From Actinomadura coerulea (GTDB taxonomy: Bacteria > Actinomycetota > Actinomycetes > Streptosporangiales > Streptosporangiaceae), in assembly GCF_014208105.1 (NCBI RefSeq), contig NZ_JACHMQ010000001.1, positions 2,294,001 to 2,358,000 on the forward strand: a DNA stretch of 64,000 bases. Direction: 5' to 3'. Within the stretch, counting starts at the first letter, position 1. Each line of letters opens with the position of its first letter. Below the pieces are notes generated by a model. That model did no database searches. It was not told the origin of the DNA and saw only the letters and a list, made by a program, of their open reading frames with translations. The translations under genes and the position numbers were made by a program. Positions 17,186 to 25,730 of this stretch are shown piece after piece.

Positions 17186-18784
17186 TCACGCGAGGGCCAC
17201 CAGATCGGCAAACTCGTCACTCCAGATGTCTTCCACACCATCTGGCAGCAAAATCACTCTTTCCGGCGCGAGCGCCTCCACCGCACCCTCGTCGTGGGTC
17301 ACCAGGACGATCGCTCCGGCGAACGTCCGCAGCGCCGCGAGGATCTCCTCGCGGCTCGCCGGGTCGAGGTTGTTGGTGGGCTCGTCCAGCAGCAGCACGT
17401 TGGCGCTGGAGACCACGAGCATCGCCAGTGCCAGCCGGGTCTTCTCGCCGCCGGACAGCACCCCGGCGGGCTTGTCGACGTCGTCGCCGGAGAACAGGAA
17501 GGAGCCGAGGATCTTGCGGACCTCGACGGGCGCCATGCCGGGGGCCGCGGACTGCATGTTCTCCAGGACGGAGCGTTCGACCTCCAGCGTCTCGTGCTCC
17601 TGCGCGTAGTAGCCGATCCGCAGCCCGTGCCCGGCCACGACCGTCCCGGTGTCGGCCTTGTCGACCCCTGCCAGCAGGCGCAGGAGAGTGGTCTTCCCGG
17701 CGCCGTTCAGGCCCAGGATGACGACCCGGCTGCCGCGGTCGATGGCCAGGTCCACGTCGGTGAATATCTCCAAAGATCCGTACGATTTCGACAAACCCTC
17801 CGCGGTGAGGGGGGTTTTGCCACAGGGAGCCGGGTCCGGGAAGCGAATTTTGGCCACCTTGTCGGCCTGACGCTCGCCCTCGACGCCCGCCAGCAGCTGC
17901 CGGGCCCGCCGGTCCATCTGCTGGGCCGCCTTGGCCTTGGTGGCCTTGGCCCGCATCTTGTCGGCCTGCGAGAGCAGCGTCGACGCCTGCCGCTGCGCGT
18001 TCGCCGACTCGCGCTTGCGGCGCCGCTCGTCGGTCTCGCGCTGGTCGAGGTACTTCTTCCAGCCGACGTTGTAGATGTCGATCACGCTGCGGTTGGCGTC
18101 CAGGTGGAACACCCGGTTGACCACCGCGTCCAGCAGTTCCACGTCGTGGCTGATCACGACGAGGCCGCCCTGGTGGCCCTTGAGGAAGTCGCGCAGCCAG
18201 ACGATCGAGTCGGCGTCCAGGTGGTTGGTGGGCTCGTCCAGCAGCAGGGTGTCGGCGCCGGAGAACAGGATGCGCGCCAGCTCGACGCGCCGCCGCTGGC
18301 CGCCCGACAGCGTGCCGAGCGGCTGGGTCAGCACCCGGTCCGGCAGGCCGAGGCTGGAGGCGATCGAGGCGGCCTCGGCCTCCGCGCTGTAGCCGCCGAG
18401 GACGTGCAGCCGCTCCTCCAGCCGCCCGTACCGGCGGACGGCCTTGTCGCGCCCGGCGCCGGTCGCGGTCGCCATCGCCTCCTCGGCGGCGCGCAGCTCG
18501 CGGATCACCTCGTCCAGCCCGCGGGCCGACAGGATCCGGTCGCGGGCCAGCTCGTCCAGGTCGACGCCGCGGGGGTCCTGCGGCAGGTAGCCGATGGTCC
18601 CGGAGGAGGTCACGGCGCCCTGCGCGGGCAGCGCCTCACCCGCCAGGACCTTGGTGAGGGTGGTCTTGCCGGCGCCGTTGCGGCCGACGAAGCCGACCCG
18701 GTCGCCGGGGTTGACCCGGAAGCTGGCGGCCTCGATCAGCAGCCGGGCCCCGGCGCGCAGCTCGATGTCTTTCGCGATGATCAC
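17186..18784 (-). CDS. ABC-F family ATPase (ribosome-associated type)
   Basis: This soluble 532-aa protein has two ABC ATPase domains and no membrane domain. Walker A motifs are GRNGAGKTT (about 34-42) and GLNGAGKTT (about 357-365). Signature motifs are LSGGQRRR and LSGGEKTR, and the Walker B ends are LLLDEPTNHLD and LLLDEPTNNLD. The charged linker between them (about 245-310; DQRETDERRRKRESANAQRQ) is the interdomain P-site/tRNA-interaction element of ABC-F factors. Roles range from translation rescue to ribosome-protection resistance; housekeeping translation is more likely here. Start is GTG 18784. The small HTH gene follows 116 nt downstream. Confidence 0.9.
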   Translation of the reverse strand: MIIAKDIELRAGARLLIEAASFRVNPGDRVGFVGRNGAGKTTLTKVLAGEALPAQGAVTSSGTIGYLPQDPRGVDLDELARDRILSARGLDEVIRELRAAEEAMATATGAGRDKAVRRYGRLEERLHVLGGYSAEAEAASIASSLGLPDRVLTQPLGTLSGGQRRRVELARILFSGADTLLLDEPTNHLDADSIVWLRDFLKGHQGGLVVISHDVELLDAVVNRVFHLDANRSVIDIYNVGWKKYLDQRETDERRRKRESANAQRQASTLLSQADKMRAKATKAKAAQQMDRRARQLLAGVEGERQADKVAKIRFPDPAPCGKTPLTAEGLSKSYGSLEIFTDVDLAIDRGSRVVILGLNGAGKTTLLRLLAGVDKADTGTVVAGHGLRIGYYAQEHETLEVERSVLENMQSAAPGMAPVEVRKILGSFLFSGDDVDKPAGVLSGGEKTRLALAMLVVSSANVLLLDEPTNNLDPASREEILAALRTFAGAIVLVTHDEGAVEALAPERVILLPDGVEDIWSDEFADLVALA

Positions 18785-19057
18785 AGTGCAGGGCTCCCCT
18801 GACGGACGGCTCGGTGGACAGGCACGAAGAAGCGCGCCGCGCGGTCCTGTGACCGGGGCGCGCTGGGCGGCCTGTCAGTTCGGGAGCGGAACCATTCGCC
18901 CAGTGTACGTGAAGCCGGGCCGCTCCCGGCCATCGCGGAGCGCGCCCGCCCCCCGATGTGTGGACGCGGAGGGTGCGGGGCCAGGATGGGAAGTGGCGGC
19001 GCGTGCGACAGGACGACACCGGGGCCACGGTCCCCAGCACGGAGGAGTGTGAGGCAG

Positions 19058-19855
19058 ATGACCCACGTCACGGGCAATGCGCCGGAAGGGACGCCCAACT
19101 GGCTGGACATCGGCGTCCCCGATCTCGACCGGGCCAGGACGTTCTACGGGACCCTGCTGGGCTGGCAGTTCCAGGACGCCGGGGCGGAGGCGGGCCACTA
19201 CAACATGTGCAACCTGCGCGGCGAGCCCGTCGCCGGGATGATGCAGAACCCCGAGGGCGAGCCCGACGTGTTCTGGTGGAGCGTCTACTTCGCCGCGGAC
19301 GACTGCGACGCGCTGGTCAAGCGCGCCACCGACGGGGGCGGGGAGGTCGTGGTCGCGCCCATGGACGTGATGGACCTCGGCCGCATGGCGGTCCTGCGCG
19401 ACCCGCAGGGCGCGCACTTCGGCCTGTGGCAGGGCCGCTCCCACTTCGGCTCGCGGATCGTCAACGTCCCGGGCTCGTTCGTCTGGAACGAGCTCGTCAC
19501 GCGTGACTCGGCCGCGGCCGGCGAGTTCTACAAGGCGGTGTTCGGCTACGAGCTGGAGCCGATGCCGGGCGACATGGACTACACCGTCCTGAAGCGGGCG
19601 GGCGACGGGCGCTACATCGGCGGCATCCTCGGCGGATCCGAGATCGTCCTCGGCGGCGGCGACCGGCCCGCCTCGTCCTGGACGACGTACTTCGCGGTCG
19701 ACGACGCGGACGAGGCGGTGCGCAGGGTCCGCGCGGGCGGCGGCACCGTCGACTCCGAGCCGCAGGACACCCCGTACGGGCGGTCGGCGGACGTCCGCGA
19801 CCCCTTCGGCGTCCCGCTCCACGTGATGAAGCCGGCGCAGGAGCCGCAGTCCTGA
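19058..19855 (+). CDS. Double VOC (glyoxalase/bleomycin-resistance fold) protein
   Basis: This 265-aa protein contains two tandem VOC modules (about 15-125 and 140-258). Each starts with a W..(D/E)L..RD or DIGVPDLDRA element and ends with a DP.G..FGLWQ or DPFGVPLHVM strand. This is the CFP30B/27-kDa antigen layout found in actinomycetes. Metal ligands are not obvious and the substrate is unknown. ATG 19058 is preceded by GGAGGAG and GAGG; upstream in-frame codons are not family-like. It is monocistronic and convergent with the AIM24 cluster. Confidence 0.86.
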   Translation: MTHVTGNAPEGTPNWLDIGVPDLDRARTFYGTLLGWQFQDAGAEAGHYNMCNLRGEPVAGMMQNPEGEPDVFWWSVYFAADDCDALVKRATDGGGEVVVAPMDVMDLGRMAVLRDPQGAHFGLWQGRSHFGSRIVNVPGSFVWNELVTRDSAAAGEFYKAVFGYELEPMPGDMDYTVLKRAGDGRYIGGILGGSEIVLGGGDRPASSWTTYFAVDDADEAVRRVRAGGGTVDSEPQDTPYGRSADVRDPFGVPLHVMKPAQEPQS

Positions 19856-19861
19856 CCCGGC

Positions 19862-19900
19862 CGGCCGGGGGCCGGACGCGCTCCGTCCGGTCCCCGGCCG
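19862..19900. terminator. Bidirectional hairpin between VOC and AIM24 genes
   Basis: A 16-bp stem (19862-19877 with 19885-19900, one G-T pair) with a 7-nt loop lies between converging stops at 19855 and 19904. Confidence 0.65.
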
Positions 19901-19903
19901 CGG

Positions 19904-20665
19904 TCAGCCCTGGCGTTCGGAGGCGAGCCGCTGCGTGATCGTGTGCTGGAGGCGCTGGAGGCCGGACGTGCCGACCAGCCCGATCTGGCCTTCGAGGTCG
20001 CGCAGCAGGACGTCCTCGTTCATCACGACCTCCGACGACTGCATCATCACGGTGCCCTGGCCGGTGAAGTCGAACTGGTGCTCCTCGCCGGACGTGCCGC
20101 CGATCCCGAAGACCATCCGGGCGGCGCCGAACGCGCCGCGCATGTAGGAGTGGTCGTAGTGGTGGCAGGGCGAGGGGCAGTCGGCCCAGCCGAGCAGCGC
20201 CTGCGGGTCGACGCGGATGGGCGGTTCGACGAAGTGCACGGGCCCGTTGGAGGCGGCGACGAACCGCCCCGTGCCGATCAGGGTCAGGAACCCGGGGATG
20301 ATCGACTGCTTCAGCTCCAGGCCCGGTTCGAAGGCGAGCAGGTTCCCCGCACGGACGGTGAGGTTGCCCTCCTCCAGGTCGAAGGAGTTGACGTCGAACC
20401 CGCGGTCGGCGAGGACGAGCTTGCCCTGCCCCTGCGCGACGATCCAGTCCTGCGCGTACAGCGGGGAGTTGAACGTGTGCGCGACGAGGGAGTCCAGCGG
20501 GCCGGCCGACAGCGCCTCGAACTTGATCTGCCCGTAGTAGGCGATCATCTTGCCCTTCTGCGCGAACCACTGCCCGTTGAGGTCGACGCTGAAGGCGTAG
20601 GGGTTGACGTTGTCGTTGGACGGCAGGGTCGTGGGGTTCCAGGTCCGCGTCCCGAACGTGCTCAC
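19904..20665 (-). CDS. AIM24/TIGR00266 family protein, copy 3
   Basis: This 253-aa protein is the most divergent and last of three tandem AIM24-fold beta-sandwich proteins. It keeps the family landmarks FAQKGKMIAYYGQIKFEAL (about 35-53), a central GTGRFVAASNGPVH turn, DPQALLGW and a late FTGQGTVMMQSSE strand. An extra Cys/His-rich loop (CPSPCHHYDHSYMRG, about 175-190) is absent from the two sister proteins. AIM24 proteins are cytosolic or membrane-associated with unknown biochemistry. GTG 20665 begins 2 nt after the stop of copy 2, with GAGAGGAAG upstream. Confidence 0.82.
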   Translation of the reverse strand: MSTFGTRTWNPTTLPSNDNVNPYAFSVDLNGQWFAQKGKMIAYYGQIKFEALSAGPLDSLVAHTFNSPLYAQDWIVAQGQGKLVLADRGFDVNSFDLEEGNLTVRAGNLLAFEPGLELKQSIIPGFLTLIGTGRFVAASNGPVHFVEPPIRVDPQALLGWADCPSPCHHYDHSYMRGAFGAARMVFGIGGTSGEEHQFDFTGQGTVMMQSSEVVMNEDVLLRDLEGQIGLVGTSGLQRLQHTITQRLASERQG

Positions 20666-20667
20666 GG

Positions 20668-21321
20668 TCAGATCTTCCTCTCGCTGGCCTGGACGTAGAC
20701 GACGCCGGAGCCGCTCAGCTCCAACTGGAAGCCCTCGCCGGAGCCGCGCCCGATCAGGTCGCGCAGCCCCACCGCCGTGGTGAGCTTGTTCTGCACCTGG
20801 CCGCGGTGGGCCACGTACGCCTGCGGGTCGACGTGGACGGGGCGCTGCGGGGTGATCGGCAGCTCCATCACGCCGCCGTGCGACAGCAGCGCGCACGCGC
20901 CGTGCCCGGTGAGCGTCGTGGTGAACAGGCCCTGCCCGGTGACCGCGCCGCGCACGATGCCGCGCACGCCGCCCTGCTCGCCCATGAACATCGTTCCGAC
21001 CTGGAGGGTCGCGTCGTGCACCAGCAGCCGGTCGGCCTCGGCGTACAGGGTGTCGGCGCCGTTCAGCTCGACGACGGACACGTGCAGGCCGCCGTGGCCG
21101 AACATGACGCTGCCCTGGCCGGTGACGTGCATCATCGCGCTGTGCTCGCCGGCGACGGCGCGCCCGAGCGCGCCGCCGATGCCCTGCCCCGCCGTGGCGG
21201 TCGGGGCGAACGACACCGCGCCGGTGTAGGCGAGCATGGCGCCGCGCTTGCTGTAGACCTCCTGCCCCGGTCCGATCCGGACCTGGAGCATCTTGGAGTT
21301 GATCGACTCGTAGCCGGGCAT
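20668..21321 (-). CDS. AIM24/TIGR00266 family protein, copy 2
   Basis: This 217-aa protein is built of beta strands. Typical AIM24 features are EVYSKRGAMLAYTGAVSF near the start, the repeated glycine turn motifs VTGQGSVMFG and LTGHGACALL, VDPQAYVAHRG, and the terminal SGSGVVYVQASER. It is close to copy 1 in both length and motif order. ATG 21321 overlaps the stop of copy 1 by 1 nt, so translation is coupled. The function is not established. Confidence 0.85.
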   Translation of the reverse strand: MPGYESINSKMLQVRIGPGQEVYSKRGAMLAYTGAVSFAPTATAGQGIGGALGRAVAGEHSAMMHVTGQGSVMFGHGGLHVSVVELNGADTLYAEADRLLVHDATLQVGTMFMGEQGGVRGIVRGAVTGQGLFTTTLTGHGACALLSHGGVMELPITPQRPVHVDPQAYVAHRGQVQNKLTTAVGLRDLIGRGSGEGFQLELSGSGVVYVQASERKI

Positions 21322-21959
21322 CAGATCTCCAGAATCCCGCCGCGCTCGGCCGGCTGGACGTAGACCAGCCCGTGCCCCTGGTACCGGAACTGCACGCTCT
21401 CCCCCGATCCCTGGCCGATCACCGTCCGCCAGTTGACGTCGGTGACCACGTCCTGCTGAAGCTGCCCGTGGTGGCAGACGTAGGCGTGCGGGTCGACGCA
21501 CAGCGGCGTCTGCGGCGTCACCTCCAGCGCGATGGCCGGCCCCTGCGACAGGACCGCCACCGTCCCGTGCCCGTCGACCTTGGTGGTGGCGAGGCCCTGC
21601 CCGGTGCCCATCCCGCGCAGCCCCACGAACTGCACGCCCGTGCTCAGGCTGCCGTCGAGCGCCAGCAGGCTCTCCGACTCCACGAAAAGGGTGTCGCCCG
21701 TGAGCTGGACGAGCGTCACCTCCGTCGCCTCGCTCGCCAGGTAGACCGTCCCCTGTCCCGTGATCTCCATGAGGGTCATGCCCTCGCCGGCGATCCTGCG
21801 CTTGAGGGCGCCGCGCAGTCCCTCGCCGCCCGTCATGCCCTGCCGCTTGAACGCCATCTGGCCCTCGTAGGCCACCATCGAGCCGTTCAGCGCCCGGACC
21901 GTCTCGCCGCCGAGGTCGACGGCGAGCATCTTCGAGCCGTTCATTCGAAATTGCGCCAC
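21321..21959 (-). CDS. AIM24/TIGR00266 family protein, copy 1
   Basis: First of the AIM24 trio, 212 aa. It has ALNGSMVAYEGQMAFKR, ITGQGTVYLAS, VDGHGTVAVLSQGP, VDPHAYVCHHG and the C-terminal QGHGLVYVQPAER, the conserved closing strand. The GTG at 21959 gives the family-like start (VAQFRMNGSKMLAVD); the ATG at 21944 is the alternative. No ribosome site is seen before either, so the message may be leaderless. The gene is divergent from a small membrane protein gene. Confidence 0.85.
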   Translation of the reverse strand: MAQFRMNGSKMLAVDLGGETVRALNGSMVAYEGQMAFKRQGMTGGEGLRGALKRRIAGEGMTLMEITGQGTVYLASEATEVTLVQLTGDTLFVESESLLALDGSLSTGVQFVGLRGMGTGQGLATTKVDGHGTVAVLSQGPAIALEVTPQTPLCVDPHAYVCHHGQLQQDVVTDVNWRTVIGQGSGESVQFRYQGHGLVYVQPAERGGILEI

Positions 21960-22026
21960 GAAGCGAGAAGATACAGCCCGGCGCGTTGCCGGTCCGCCCG
22001 GTGCGCCGATCGGGAAGGATGAGCAC

Positions 22027-22422
22027 ATGTGGATCGCTCCCGAACGCCGCAGTCTCAGCCGGTGGGCCGTCCCAGGGCTCGTCCTGGGCGCCGGTGTGGT
22101 GGTCGGGGCCGTGCTGGCCGCAGACGGGCGGTCCGGTACGGCCCTCATCGCGCTGGCCGCGCTGGCCGCGTACGCGGCGTACCTCGCCTACCGGCGCAAC
22201 GAGCCGGCGCTGCCGCTCAGCGAGGGGTTCGGGTCGGGCACCCGGGCCCGCGCGCACCTGCGGGCCGCCGCCATGACGGGCGACGTGCTGACCGTCGCGG
22301 TCGTCGGCGGGCTCGTGGTGCAGGCCCTGCGCGGCGCCGACATCACCGCCTACGTGTGGCTGGCGGCCGTCGCCGGCGTGACGTACCTGCTGTCGGCGGT
22401 CGTCGGCGGCCGCGGGCTGTGA
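22027..22422 (+). CDS. Small membrane protein of unknown function
   Basis: This 131-aa protein has four predicted hydrophobic helices (about 13-32, 37-55, 83-101 and 106-126) with a short charged loop YRRNEPALPLSEGFGSGTRARAH in the middle. No recognised motif. The ATG at 22027 has GAAGG about 9 nt upstream. It is divergent from the AIM24 operon, so a link to membrane-associated AIM24 proteins is possible but only positional. Confidence 0.6.
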   Translation: MWIAPERRSLSRWAVPGLVLGAGVVVGAVLAADGRSGTALIALAALAAYAAYLAYRRNEPALPLSEGFGSGTRARAHLRAAAMTGDVLTVAVVGGLVVQALRGADITAYVWLAAVAGVTYLLSAVVGGRGL

Positions 22423-22517
22423 CCGGCGGCCGTCCGGCCGGGTGAGCTGCGGGAATAGTGGGTTAACTTCTCCTGACAACAGCGGTTTCGCCGGTCCGCG
22501 GGCGGCATGATGCGCCT

Positions 22518-23666
22518 GTGTCCGCCCCCGACACCCTCGATGCGCTCGTCCCGGCCCGGGCCGTGTTCCACCCCGTGGTCGACCTCGGCACGGGCGCCGT
22601 CGTCGCCGTGGAGGCGCACGCCGCCCCGGCCGGCGGGTCCGGTCCGGCGGGCGGCCCCGTGCGGCCCGACCCGGCGTCCGGGGACGTGCGGCGCGCGGTC
22701 GAGGCGGCCCGCGCGGCCGCCGAACTGCGCACCCCGCTGCCGCTGCAGATCGGGCTGCGCGCCGACACCCTCGCGAGCGGCGCGGACCTGCTGGACGGCC
22801 TGCACCGCGGCCTCGGCGAGACCGGACGGCGCCCGCAGGAGATCATCCTGTGCGTCGGCGGGGGCTTCCCGCCCGCGCGGCGCCCGGCCCTCGCCGCCGC
22901 CCTCTCGGCGCTGCGCCGCGCCGGGTACCTCGTCGGGCTGTCCGGCCTCGGCTCCGCCCACACCCCGCTCGACCTGCTGGTCGACGGGGCCTCCTACCTG
23001 CTCAAGCTCGATCCCGGGCTGGCCCGGACGGCGGCCGCCGACCCGCGCCGCGCGGCGCTCGTGGCGAGCCTCGTCGAGCTGGCGCACCGGCTGGAGACGC
23101 ACGTGCTCGCGCCCGGCATGGCGACGCCCGACCAGGTGCTGCACCTGCGGGAGGCCGGCGTCCGGCTCGTCCAGGGCCCGGCCCTCGCGCCGCCGGACTG
23201 GCGCCCGGGGATGCCGGTGAGCATCCCCGTCACGGGCGGGCGCGAGCCGCCCGCCCGGCCCGGCGCCGGGCTCGGGCCGCGGGTGTCGGAGTTCACCCTC
23301 CCCGCCGTGACGCTGCCGCTGACGGCGACCGCCGGCGAGGTCCTCACCGTGCTCAACGCCGAGACCGGCGCCACCAGCGTCGTCCTGGTGGACGAGCGGC
23401 AGCGGCCGAGCCTCACCGTGGACCGGACGCGCTTCCTGCTCCGGCTGTCGGGCGCCTACGGGCACGCGCTGCACGCGCGCCGCCCCGCCGCGCGGCTCGC
23501 CGACCCGCCGCGGCCGGTCCCGCGCACCGTCCCGGCGATCGCCGCGCTGCGGGCCGCCGGCGCCGAGGACGAGCGCGTCTACGACGACCTGGTCGTGGTG
23601 GACGAGGTCGGCCGCTGCCTCGGCATCGTCCGGGTGGCCGACCTGATCCGGGCCATGTCGCGCTGA
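22518..23666 (+). CDS. Degenerate EAL domain protein with C-terminal CBS-like domain
   Basis: This 382-aa protein has an N-terminal EAL fold (about 10-240): ARAVFHPVVDLGTGAVVAVEAH aligns with the start of c-di-GMP phosphodiesterases and GYLVGLSGLGSAHTPLDLLVDGASYLLKLD with the DDFG-K region. Catalytic residues are gone. The EAL motif reads EAH, the usual Asn-bearing strand is LQIGLRAD, the metal-binding ExxE is lacking and the DDFG aspartates are Ser-Gly. The C-terminus (about 255-380) looks like a CBS pair ending DEVGRCLGIVRVADLIRAM. It is therefore probably a ligand sensor or adaptor, not an enzyme. Start is GTG 22518. Confidence 0.75.
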   Translation: MSAPDTLDALVPARAVFHPVVDLGTGAVVAVEAHAAPAGGSGPAGGPVRPDPASGDVRRAVEAARAAAELRTPLPLQIGLRADTLASGADLLDGLHRGLGETGRRPQEIILCVGGGFPPARRPALAAALSALRRAGYLVGLSGLGSAHTPLDLLVDGASYLLKLDPGLARTAAADPRRAALVASLVELAHRLETHVLAPGMATPDQVLHLREAGVRLVQGPALAPPDWRPGMPVSIPVTGGREPPARPGAGLGPRVSEFTLPAVTLPLTATAGEVLTVLNAETGATSVVLVDERQRPSLTVDRTRFLLRLSGAYGHALHARRPAARLADPPRPVPRTVPAIAALRAAGAEDERVYDDLVVVDEVGRCLGIVRVADLIRAMSR

Positions 23667-23682
23667 GACCGCCGCTGGAGGC

Positions 23683-24381
23683 CTAGCCCGTCCCGGGTGA
23701 TCCCTTATGTGGATCAAGGCCGGAAAGTTCCGTCACGGCGGTCTCCTGGGCGAGGATGGCCGCCTGGACGCGGCTGCCGAGCCCCAGTTTGGCGAGAATC
23801 CTGCTCACGTGCGTCTTGGTGGTCGTCTCGGCCATGGCGAGCCGGGCCGCGATCTGCCCGTTCGACAGCCCCTCCCCGAGGCAGGCGAACACCTCGCGCT
23901 CGCGCGGCGTCAGCTCCGCCAGCCCCGGCAGCTCCGCCGCGGCCGCCGGACGCGCCGCGAAGGCGCCGATCAGCCGGCGGGTGACCCGGGGGGCGATGAT
24001 CCCCTCGCCCGCGGCGACCGTCCGCACGGCCTCCACCAGCCTGTCGGCGTCGACGTCCTTGAGCAGGAACCCGGCGGCCCCCGCCCGCAGCGCCCCGAAC
24101 ACGTACTCGTCCATGTCGAACGTCGTCAGCACCAGGACGTCGGTGAACGCGGAGATCAGCCGGGTGGCGGCGATGCCGTCCAGGCGGGGCATGCGGACGT
24201 CCATGAGCACCACGTCGGGCCGCAGCTCGCCGGCCAGCTCCACCGCCCGCGCCCCGTCGGCGGCCTCGCCGACCACCCGCACGCCCGGCGCGGCGCCGAG
24301 GATCAGCACCAGCCCCGCCCGCACCGCCGCCTGGTCGTCGGCGACCAGCACGTCGATCACGCCGTCCCCCGCCGCGCTCAC
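23683..24381 (-). CDS. NarL/FixJ-type response regulator
   Basis: This 232-aa regulator has a receiver domain (about 9-125; acidic pair DD at 15-16, phospho-acceptor Asp61 in LMDVRMP, conserved Lys in FLLKDV) and a C-terminal LuxR helix-turn-helix (about 155-215; LTPREREVFACLGEGLSNGQIA). GTG 24381 overlaps the stop of the histidine kinase gene by 4 nt, so the two are made together. Its target genes are unknown. It converges on the EAL-CBS gene with 16 nt between stops. Confidence 0.93.
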   Translation of the reverse strand: MSAAGDGVIDVLVADDQAAVRAGLVLILGAAPGVRVVGEAADGARAVELAGELRPDVVLMDVRMPRLDGIAATRLISAFTDVLVLTTFDMDEYVFGALRAGAAGFLLKDVDADRLVEAVRTVAAGEGIIAPRVTRRLIGAFAARPAAAAELPGLAELTPREREVFACLGEGLSNGQIAARLAMAETTTKTHVSRILAKLGLGSRVQAAILAQETAVTELSGLDPHKGSPGTG

Positions 24382-25574
24382 GCCGCCCCGCCCAGCGAGT
24401 CGACGGGCAGCTCGGCGTGCACCCGCCACCGGCTGCCGTCCGGCCCGGCGGCGAACCTCCCGGCGAGCATCGCGGCCCGCTCGCGCATCCCGACCAGGCC
24501 GCTGCCGGTGCCGGGCAGCCGGGAGCCGTCCTGGCCGAGCGGGCTCAGCACGTCGATCACCACGTTCCCGCGCGCGTACTCCAACCGCACGTCGGCGCGC
24601 CCCGGTCCGGCGTGCTTCAGCGCGTTCGTCAGCGCCTCCTGGACGATCCGGTAGGCGGCCAGCTCGACCGCCGCCGGCAGCTCCGGCTGCTCCCCGGCGA
24701 CCTCCAGCCGCGCCGACAGGTCGGACCGCGCGGTGTGCCGGACGAGCCGGTCCAGCTCGGCCAGCCGCGGCCGCGCCGCCGGGTCCGCCCCGTCGCCCTC
24801 GCGCAGCAACCCGATCATCCGCCGCATCTCGGCGAGTCCCTGCACGCTGTTCTCCCGGATGACCTCCATCGCCCGGTCCACCGCCTCGCGGTCCAGGCTC
24901 CGCACCTTCAGCACGGCCGAGGAGTGCAGCGCGACCGCGCTCAGGTGGTTGGCGATCACGTCGTGCAGCTCGCGGGCCATCCGGGCGCGCTCGGCGGTCA
25001 CGGCGGCCCGCCGGTCCATCTCGGCCAGCCGCGCCACCTGCTCGGCGCGCTCCCGCTCGGCCTCGGCTCGCGCACGCTCGGCCTCGGCGCGGGACCGGTG
25101 CTCCCGAACCGCCATCGCGGTCAGCACCGGCGTCACCCACACCACCCCGGCGACCGACGCGGCGAGCACCCCGACCGCCACACCCCGCAGCGCCGCCGCC
25201 GTCGCGAGCGCCACCGCCGCGCTCGCCGCGAGCGTCGCCCCGAGCAGCCACTCCGCCGTCCGGCGCCGCCCGTACAGGCTGGCCGCGTACAGCACGTCCC
25301 CGTAGATCATCGCGGTGGCGAGGCTCGGCCCGAACGCGACGTCGGCGAAGTTGAACGGCGTCGCCAGCAGCAGCCCGGCGAGCGGGGCCGTCCGCCGCAG
25401 CGGTATCGCCGCGCACAGCCCGAGCAGGGGGATCAGGCGCAGCCCGAAGGAGGGATTCCAGCCGGGGGACCACACCGTGTACCCGTGCGCCGCGAGCACC
25501 ACGAGGCCGCCCGCGAGCGCGGCGACGGCGATCAGCGCGTCCTGGCGCGTGGTGAGACGTCGGAGCCTGTGCAC
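24378..25574 (-). CDS. Sensor histidine kinase (HisKA_3 family)
   Basis: This 398-aa kinase has several N-terminal membrane segments within residues 12-155, a charged Ala-Glu-Arg coiled-coil (160-190), then the dimerisation/phosphoacceptor box MARELHDVIANHLSAV (His204) and an HATPase domain whose G-box is GTGSGLVGMRERAAML. This is the kinase class that pairs with NarL-type regulators, and the partner gene overlaps it. There is no periplasmic sensor domain of any size, so the stimulus is probably sensed in the membrane. Start is GTG 25574. Confidence 0.92.
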   Translation of the reverse strand: MHRLRRLTTRQDALIAVAALAGGLVVLAAHGYTVWSPGWNPSFGLRLIPLLGLCAAIPLRRTAPLAGLLLATPFNFADVAFGPSLATAMIYGDVLYAASLYGRRRTAEWLLGATLAASAAVALATAAALRGVAVGVLAASVAGVVWVTPVLTAMAVREHRSRAEAERARAEAERERAEQVARLAEMDRRAAVTAERARMARELHDVIANHLSAVALHSSAVLKVRSLDREAVDRAMEVIRENSVQGLAEMRRMIGLLREGDGADPAARPRLAELDRLVRHTARSDLSARLEVAGEQPELPAAVELAAYRIVQEALTNALKHAGPGRADVRLEYARGNVVIDVLSPLGQDGSRLPGTGSGLVGMRERAAMLAGRFAAGPDGSRWRVHAELPVDSLGGAA

Positions 25575-25730
25575 GGGTCCATCTCAGCATCCCGCCCGGG
25601 GTGCCTCGTCCGCCCTGCTGAGGAGCTCGCGTACATCCTTCGGACGACCCGCGGAACCTCACCGCAGACGACGATCCGCCCCCGTGGCGGGGCGGACGAT
25701 GGGATCCCGGCCGTCGAGAGAGGGGTCCCC

